Source: Sequoia sempervirens (taxonomy: Eukaryota; Streptophyta; Pinopsida; Cupressales; Cupressaceae). Taken from it: a DNA stretch of 64,000 nt. Both the position numbers and the translations under genes were made by a program. Each line of letters opens with the position of its first letter. Position 1 is the stretch's first letter. This document shows, in pieces, positions 57,488 through 64,000 of this stretch. The DNA is taken from positions 1-64,000 of the forward strand of contig VDFB02018446.1 of assembly GCA_007258455.2 (NCBI GenBank), in the 5' to 3' direction. The notes beneath the pieces were generated by a model. The model did no database searches. It worked only from the letters and a program-made list of their open reading frames with translations, and was not told the origin of the DNA.

Positions 57488-58656
57488 TGTTAGCAAAGAC
57501 TAAGAAACCCAAAGCAATTACAAAACACAATGGAAGTGAAAAGAACAATTATACCTGTTAATTGCTAAGACCTCCATGATTCACTTTCGTAACACCTTCT
57601 AGCTTGTTGGATGATGTGTTGCCCTCAGATTCGATGTGCGAGCAATCTGGAAATACAAGTCTAAGTCCTACACCAAGCTTTGAAGGATTTGTTCAAAGTC
57701 TAAATGCCTAATGCCTATGACAATGTGAGTGAAATGCCTATGCCTAAATATGCCAGAATAATAATGTAATTCATGAATGTGCAATGTTTCTGTGTCTATC
57801 GAAAAATGAGAGGAAAATGACATTTTATAGAAAATGCCATTTTGAATGGATGGGTCAGATTAGAGATTGAGAAAATGCCCTAGAATCAATGGTTAAGATT
57901 GAAAATGGCAACTCTCAATTAGGGTTAGGGAAAAATGCCCAACTGTGTGAATAAGATTTAATTAAATAAATTAAATCAAGAATAAATGTGACAGTTGAGA
58001 TGAAATTAGCAAAAATCAAAAGATAAGAAGATGGGATTTTAAAAAATCAGTAATTTTAGAAATTACTTGATTTGTAGAAGAATATTTCTATTTTGAATTA
58101 AATTAATTCAAAATATGGATTTTGTGAGACAATGAGTAATTGATTTTTGAAATTAATTACTAAAAGAAGAATCAGTTAACTATGTGAGACATTTTTAAAT
58201 AAATTGTTTTATTTAAAAATAAAGAAGTGTCACATACATCAATTAAATAATTAAAAATAATTATTTAATTTAGAAGAAGTGGTTAATTAATTAAATAAAT
58301 TAGCAAATCTATTTAATTAAAAAGAGGATTTAGGAATTAGTGACATATTGAATAAATATATTAAAATATATTTATTTGATAATCGTGGAGGACATTAATG
58401 ACAAAGATTAATTAAATAAAATGAGAACTTTATTTAATTATGAGTTGACTTTAGATAATTAGTGACACATTAAATAAATATGATTTTATTTAATAATCAG
58501 GAAGAATAGAAGACCCTGAATTAATTAAATAATTGTGAATTATTTAATTAATAGTTGAAGATGGGTTAGGAACATAATTAAAGTGCCATAATTATGCTAG
58601 GACAAAAAAGTGGTAAAATAGTGCTCGTAGGCCTAGGTCATTTTTAGGTGTCTACA
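57488..58656 (-). repeat. 3' LTR of the second Gypsy-type element
   Basis: On the minus strand it starts TGTAGACACCTAAAAATGACC-like (first 15: TGTAGACACCTAAAA) and ends CTTTGCTAACA. The start resembles that of the first element (TGTAGATACTTAAA). Minus-strand TATA-like CTATAAAATG at about 57825-57834. The interior is packed with TTAATTAAATAATT-type repeats. The left border is inferred from TG/CA only, since the partner LTR is not in the window. Confidence 0.6.
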
Positions 58657-58671
58657 TTTGCCCCTCTTTGT
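58657..58671 (-). other. Polypurine tract
   Basis: The minus strand reads ACAAAGAGGGGCAAA directly before the LTR start TGTAGACACC. Confidence 0.7.
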
Positions 58672-61298
58672 CATAATGTCGCTTATCGCATTGTGACAAA
58701 GAAGATAAATAAAAAATATGCCCCAGTGTAAAATAAGATGAGGAAGAATGACGAGGAGGGTTACGGTATGCCCCCTTGAGAGGATAGATAGGTTCCAAGA
58801 ACATGGGTGTGTTTTCAAAATTAATGAGAAGACTATAATATGAAGAGACAAAGAAATGTTAGTGCAAAAGATATGGATGATGATATGGATGCAATGCCTA
58901 TATGAGATGAGTGAGAGAAGATGACAAGACTAAAGAAGATGCATGTTAGTTCCTAGACAAAATCCTTCAAAACATTGCCATAGGACTTTAATATTTATTG
59001 CTCTTAATCATCATTGGGCAGTAAAATGACACAAATGGACAACAAACACTATGATATGACGTAAACCAAGGTGTGCAAGGTCATCCGTTTGAAAAATAGA
59101 CAATCACAGACAAGGAATTTCCTAACTCATACTAAGGGCGAAGTTGCCCCAGTCTTTTTGTCAAGACAATCCACAGACAATAGTCAAAGAAAATAAAATA
59201 GGCTAGGAGATGTCATCACACCTCTAAATCCTTCATGGGACATCCTCAAGGTAGCTAGTAACATGCCTAAAAAGACAAGACAGTAAAAATATAAGACAGC
59301 ATAGCCAAGATAGTCAAAAGATAAGACAAGATAGACTAGAAAGATAACAACCATTTTATTTTGTTTTCCAATGTTTGTTTGCCAAATATTGATTTCTTGT
59401 CAGTTTGACAGTTTTGACAGTTTAAGAATTTTGCCAATTTGATGGTGTTGACAGTTTGATGGGGCCTATTGTCAGGAAGGACACATCCTGAAAAAGGCAA
59501 AGGACATTTTGACGAGGTCCAAATTTGAGAAGGACACATCTTGAAGAGGACCAAAGAGTGACAAGACTAACACTGTTTTGACTAATATGTTTTGGCAAGT
59601 TGACTGATATTGACTGTATGATTGATTGGACTGTGTTGTCTGATTTTGACCAATTTTGACATTGACGTTTCGAATGACTGTCTTGTGTCTGAGTTTGACT
59701 ATGTCTAACTTATTTGACCAATGTGACGATTATGACAAATGCCATGATTTTATTTGGACCAACCTAAAATAACTGACCTAATGTCTCGGGGACTCATCGA
59801 CCGATGGCCTTGCCTACGTAGCAAATGCGCAGAGACAACGTAGTTCGACAATGACATGGACTGACTGACATGACTGACTTTGACTCCATTTTTAGGATTT
59901 TGACATTGATTTGGATTTTTTTGTGTTTTTCTTCAGGACATTTTATGATTTTTACGTCTTTCTTCAAGACATTTTATGATGTTTTTGGTCTTTCTTTAGG
60001 ACATTTTATGATGTTTTTGTCTTTTTGTCATTTTATGATTTTTTTGGATTTTTACATTTAAGAGGATCGTGACAAATGCATATGACTGATGCCTACACAT
60101 GAGAATCCAAGGATAAACATGATTGTGCCCCTAGTCAAGCTGAATACCAATTGACATGTGATGACAATGTTGTTTGACATGGGAAGGACGCATCCCGAAA
60201 CAATGTGAGGACGATGACGATAATGTGACGAAGTATGGAAGGTCTACAAGCTGGAATGCAATCAAGTAAAATTTTGGATAATGTGCTTGTATGGATTAGA
60301 CTCATTGCATTTGGAATGACTTGGTTAGGACTAGATGGGATGATGATTATCCTTAGACCGTTTGACAAGGGAAAGCCAAGATAGGTGACAGGCATGAAAG
60401 GATACGGGGTGGCCTTGGTAAAAGATGGGAGACATGAGACTAATGGAATTTTCATATGATTTTCAAGGACTATGTCATACAAGGATAATAAGACTATGAC
60501 GGTCAATGACATGATGTTTCGTGAATCGTGTATGACTGAAGTATAGACATGTCAAGAGTTTTCCCAAAGCATGATTTATGTGTGCCAGTTTTATGTCAAG
60601 ATCGAGGTAAGTGTGAAAAATGTGTGGAAATGATAGGGCTTAGATGGACGTCAATGTCATGAGGAAGGCATGGGAAAATGAGATGACTTGCCCCCAAGTA
60701 TAAAATTCCACATAGATGATTTATTTTACACATGACGCCTGTTTGCCAGGTTTTCATTATGGTACTTATCCAGGGCGCCTGTTTGCTAGGTTTTCACCAT
60801 GGGAAAAAAAAAAATCTTTACTATTTTCTTGACTTTTTTATTTTTTTGGTGTCACCAAGACGCCTGTTTGCCAGGTTTTCATCAGGGTGATGATTTTTTT
60901 ATTTTTTTATTTTTTTTTGTATTTTTGATTTTGCAGATAGCCTGGATGCTTTAGATGACCACTGATTATTCTGAATCCACTAATGGTGCCGATGTAGAGA
61001 CTGGTGCCATGATATGCCAATAATGACCTTGTTGAAGGAGTTGTCTTGTCAAGATCGTAGTGCTTGTATACAACTAATTGATGTCATTGTGATCCTTTCT
61101 GATACTAGAGTTGGCCTTATCAAAATACGCACATAGCAATAGAGTGTCATGAGAGTCCTTGTGGTAAAGAGTTGCTGACAAGATGTGACGGATTTGTGAC
61201 GTGGGATTTTTGGACTTTAGGCGAGATGTAGGATTACGACAAATGATGGTAGATGTGGAAAGGTTGTTTGGATGTTTGGATGAATCACTTTTTATTTT
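58672..61298 (-). other. 3' non-coding region of the second Gypsy-type element
   Basis: No domain recognised. Contains TTGAC-rich repeats (about 59400-59720), a segment at 59776-59850 shared with 33175-33410, a tandem array of about 31-base units with ACATTTTATGATGTTTTTG (59925-60050), and three copies of CGCCTGTTTGCCAGGTTTTC (60736, 60776, 60861; the second has one change), also present once at 33785. Confidence 0.6.
59925..60050. repeat. Tandem repeat, about four units of about 31 bases
   Basis: Each unit contains ACATTTTATGAT(G)TTTTTG followed by a TCTTTCTT-type spacer; the last unit is shorter and diverged. Confidence 0.75.
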
Positions 61299-61637
61299 CT
61301 AAACTTGGGATGTTGGATGATGAATTTTGGAGGGATGGCATTTGGAACCAACACCTTTAGATGCCTTGCTTGATGACCATTTTGAAGGAGGTGGGCATTT
61401 GTTGTATGTGGGAGTCCTCTTGTCTTGTGGCTCCACATTGTAATTGACTTTTGTATTTGACTTGGTGTATTTATTTGATCCATCTTTCTTTGGGATCCAT
61501 TTTAATTTCAGTTGTTCACTTGTCCTTTTGTTTGATTCAATGGCCTTTGACATTTGATTTTGATCTTTTGACTTGTAATCATTTTTTTTTTGTTGGTTCC
61601 AAAGGGAAGGTTTATTTATGATGGAATGACGGTTCAT
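61299..61637 (-). pseudogene. Lys/Ser-rich ORF fragment of the second Gypsy-type element
   Basis: 113 codons, basic and low in hydrophobic residues (KLKWIPKKDGSNKYTKSN). Probably the frame-broken continuation of the ORF at 61806-63449. No known domain. Confidence 0.35.
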
Positions 61638-61805
61638 AGTGTGGGTGGAGGGGGTGTTGGCAGCAATCTTATGTCAAGGATTTCTCATGGACTCCATTTT
61701 GATGTTTGTATCTGACAAGGTTGCCCCCAATATCGAGGAAGTACCACTAACATCATTTGATTTGCTGATTGAAGAATACCCAAGACCTTGATATTTGCAA
61801 TTTTC

Positions 61806-63449
61806 CTAAAGTTGCATTGGTTCTCGAATGCCTTGTTCATGTATGCCTAGTCCTTTGCCTTGATATTGCATGCTTTGGAAGATTTTGTTGGCAATGGGGT
61901 ATTTGTTGTTTTGAAAGCAAGAGGCTAACCCATCATTAGGTATGTGGATACTGTCACTTGTAATATTTTTGTCTACAAGAAAGTCTGCTCTGACAAAGAT
62001 AGATGACCCTAATTGATAAAGTGTCTTAGCTTCATTGTCATGTTGGACATATTCTTGACTAATATCTTTGGTCTGATCATGTGACATGTCAGGTTCAAAT
62101 GATTTTGTTGGTGCTTCCAAGGAAATGTTGAAGCTATCATTATGTTTAGTTTCATAGAGTCCAATGATTTTAGCTATAACTTGATCATATGCAAGCATGT
62201 CCCTAGTGGAATATTCTTGTTCTGGAGGAATATCATCTATGTGTCCCATGAAGGCAAGTGTCTCATCGTGGGAAGTGTCAATAGTCAAGGCCTTTATAGG
62301 GTCAACAAGTGTTTGATCATGAATGGCGTAAAGGTCAAGGAGTGGATTGTTTTGGACTCCTTGGTCAATGGTAGGGTCTTGGTCCAAGATGGGGTTGTCA
62401 TGGATTTGGACTTCTTGGTCAATGGTAGGGTCTTGGTCAAAGATGGCGTTGTTGTAGATGATACAATCAAAAATTGGGTCATGGGATGGACTACCTTGTT
62501 CTTGACATGAGGGTGACGTTATAATGTCATACTTTGGACTTTCATTTTGACATGTATCCTCAAGTGTAGACGATGGGATGTGACTTTGGACTATGATAGA
62601 ATTTTCATGACTAGATGTGGCTTGTGAGGGGGTGACTTGAAAAGGATTAATGGACAAAGGACTAGGATAGGACGTGGGAACTTGGACTGGACTAGTATAT
62701 GAAGGACTAGGATAGGACATGGGGACTTGAACTGGACTAGCATGTGAGGGACAAGGATAGGACATGGAGTCTTGGACTGGATATGTCATGGAGTCTTGGA
62801 CTGGATTAATATGATATGATGTGAGGACTTGACATGAGTTGTTAGATGGTTGATAAGGCATGTAGACTTGGATGGGATTGATAGGTGAAGAGTCAGAATA
62901 TGATGTGGACGTTTGGAATGGAATAGTTGATAGTTGGCTTCCCTTGTCAAGGTTAGGATAAGGGTGATAAGTGGACATTTGTTGTGAATTACTGGTAGGA
63001 TTTATGGCAAATGACTGTTGATAGTGAGGGTAGACTAATGAAGGTGGCAAAGTATCTATGTCAAAGCCTCGTGGTAACTTAGCCCCTTGGTCCAAAAGCA
63101 TGGCTAGATACCTTTGAGGGTCGCATAAATCTGAGTTTTCTACAAAGGAGACTATATCAAAATTTTGAGTTGTAGCTTCTAAGTCTTCTGCATATACTCA
63201 TCCATTTTGGTCTCTTTGTATAAATGGTTTAGAAGGGTTTTGTGATGAAGATGGCATGCTCATGGAAGATTGCATGTTCATGTTGTGAAATGGGTCGGAA
63301 AAAGTCCAATGTTGGTTTGTGTCATAAGTGTTATTATCAATGTTGGGATTGAAATCTTGTCCAAAGTTTTCCATTTGTCCTTTCTGTCTTTGAAGCCTAG
63401 TCTCAAAAATAAAAAGGGATTGCTCAGATAAGGATGACAAGAATGACAA
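61806..63449 (-). pseudogene. Gln/Pro/Ser-rich retroelement ORF with C-terminal G-patch-like domain
   Basis: About 548 codons with a single in-frame TGA (near 63197). Start MSFLSSLSEQSLF. The segment GAKLPRGFDIDTLPPS matches the Gypsy gag remnant at 50.5 kb. Then come tandem peptide repeats (SPVQVPMSYPSPS type, three to four copies; FDQDPTIDQ(E/G)VQ type, two copies), and at the end NKIFQSMQYQGKGLGIHEQG followed by IREPM, a good G-patch match. G-patch domains bind RNA or RNA helicases and occur in several retroelement polyproteins. In this element it is the end of the ORF, with no pol after it. Confidence 0.7.
62355..62460. repeat. Tandem repeat within the G-patch ORF
   Basis: Two copies of a phrase with CTTGGTCAATGGTAGGGTCT and AAGATGG, about 60 bases apart, encoding the DQDPTIDQ-type repeat on the minus strand. 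Confidence 0.75.
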
Positions 63450-64000
63450 ATAAATGTGAGGATGATGACAACCTATGTTTTTTGGATTTTCGATAAGGAT
63501 GAAAATGGAAGACTATGTTTCCTAAAATGTTGACTAGGATGACTAGGTGATGATAATGTTTATCTAAGGAAATGATTGATGTAAGATGACAAGGTGATCA
63601 AAGCCAAAATGTCGACTGAGGACGAAGATGATGATTTTTTACTAAGGAATTAATGTTATAAATGCAAGGTCTAGGTTCAAAATGATAACTAAGATGAACA
63701 ATGCAAAGTCTAAGTTCAAAATGAGGACTGAGATTGTTTTTTTGATGTTTTGCTGAAAAGTTTGAGTTGTCTAAGGTTGATTGTTTGTGTCTAGATTTGT
63801 GAATGTTGTGTATATTGTTTGAAAATCTAGAAAACACTTGACAAGCACAATGTTTTGAATGTAAGCAAGTGCACATAAGACAAGTACAATCCTAGGTTAG
63901 GCTAGGACAATATTCGCTAGATTCCATGTGGGTTTCCCCAACCGCATATCTGTAGTGTGTGAATTCAGAAGCTTGGCTGCACGGGCTCCCCCTTACAGTG
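63450..64000. other. Upstream part of the second Gypsy-type element
   Basis: No domain recognised. A pair of similar phrases (AATGCAAGGTCTAGGTTCAA and CAATGCAAAGTCTAAGTTCA) lies at 63660-63722. The end of the window reads into GC-richer sequence that I could not assign. Confidence 0.35.

Larger units (their letters stand above)
57488..64000 (-). mobile_element. Second Gypsy-type element, minus strand, no pol seen, runs off the window
   Basis: The 3' LTR (57488-58656) is preceded on the minus strand by a polypurine tract. Upstream are a 3' region sharing motifs with the 27-56 kb element and a Gln/Pro/Ser-rich ORF whose start region and G-patch-like end match that element. Between the ORF and the 3' region I see no protease, RT, RNase H or integrase, so it looks like an internally deleted, non-autonomous form. 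The 5' LTR lies beyond 64000. Confidence 0.65.

Noticed and set aside
62142..62510. 122-codon plus-strand ORF with VNGRVLV repeats
   Set aside because: It is the antisense shadow of the peptide repeats in the G-patch ORF.
1..64000. CRISPR array, bacterial operon or rRNA genes
   Set aside because: None of the repeats has CRISPR-like regular spacing with unique spacers, and all coding sequence is of plant retroelement type.

Overview
The window looks like intergenic DNA of a large-genome seed plant. A gymnosperm such as a conifer is my best guess. It is AT-rich, has no intact host gene that I can recognise, and consists almost wholly of nested, mutated transposable elements. The plant call rests on a Ty3/Gypsy pol of the plant Tat/Athila type, a plant mobile domain (PMD) ORF, initiator-Met primer sites of the TGGTATCAGAGC type, and a short tRNA-type SINE. 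The gymnosperm call is inference only. Region by region: 1-3180 holds an unrecognised ORF fragment, a TATA-like stretch and a small exon-like cluster. 3181-10287 is a 7.1-kb composite bounded by terminal inverted repeats, with long foldback arms, huge CT/GA blocks, two inserted MITE-like copies and an array of 20-bp palindromes. 10288-13021 is mostly featureless, with two exon-like pieces and a minisatellite. 13022 to about 25784 is a minus-strand LTR element without pol (element A; coiled-coil/zinc-knuckle ORF1 plus a second ORF2), interrupted by an unclassified insertion of about 5.7 kb and by a SINE with a 17-bp target duplication. 25785-27036 and 56255-57487 are the two halves of one older locus, marked by a recurrent hairpin motif and split by the next element. 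27037-56254 is a 29-kb minus-strand Tat-like Gypsy element (LTRs, ATTTT target duplication, gag remnant, protease, G-patch-like domain, RT, RNase H, integrase, and an antisense PMD ORF between pol and the 3' LTR). Inserted into it are three MITE-like elements, a triple-LTR TRIM-like element (35093-39811, target duplication GATGA) and a complete relative of element A (element B, 40747-46755, plus strand, target duplication CCACC). 57488 to the window end is a second minus-strand Gypsy-type element that lacks pol in the visible part and carries a 550-codon ORF ending in a G-patch-like domain. How the parts fit: nothing here forms a host operon or pathway. The genes are retrotransposon polyproteins, all broken by stops. 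Two insertions interrupt the Gypsy pol cleanly: the reading frame resumes on the far side once the insertion and one target-duplication copy are disregarded, which fixes the order of events. Most points of interest are structural: the palindrome-studded foldback element, the antisense PMD ORF, the pol-less two-ORF family present twice, and the hairpin motif flanking the 29-kb insertion.
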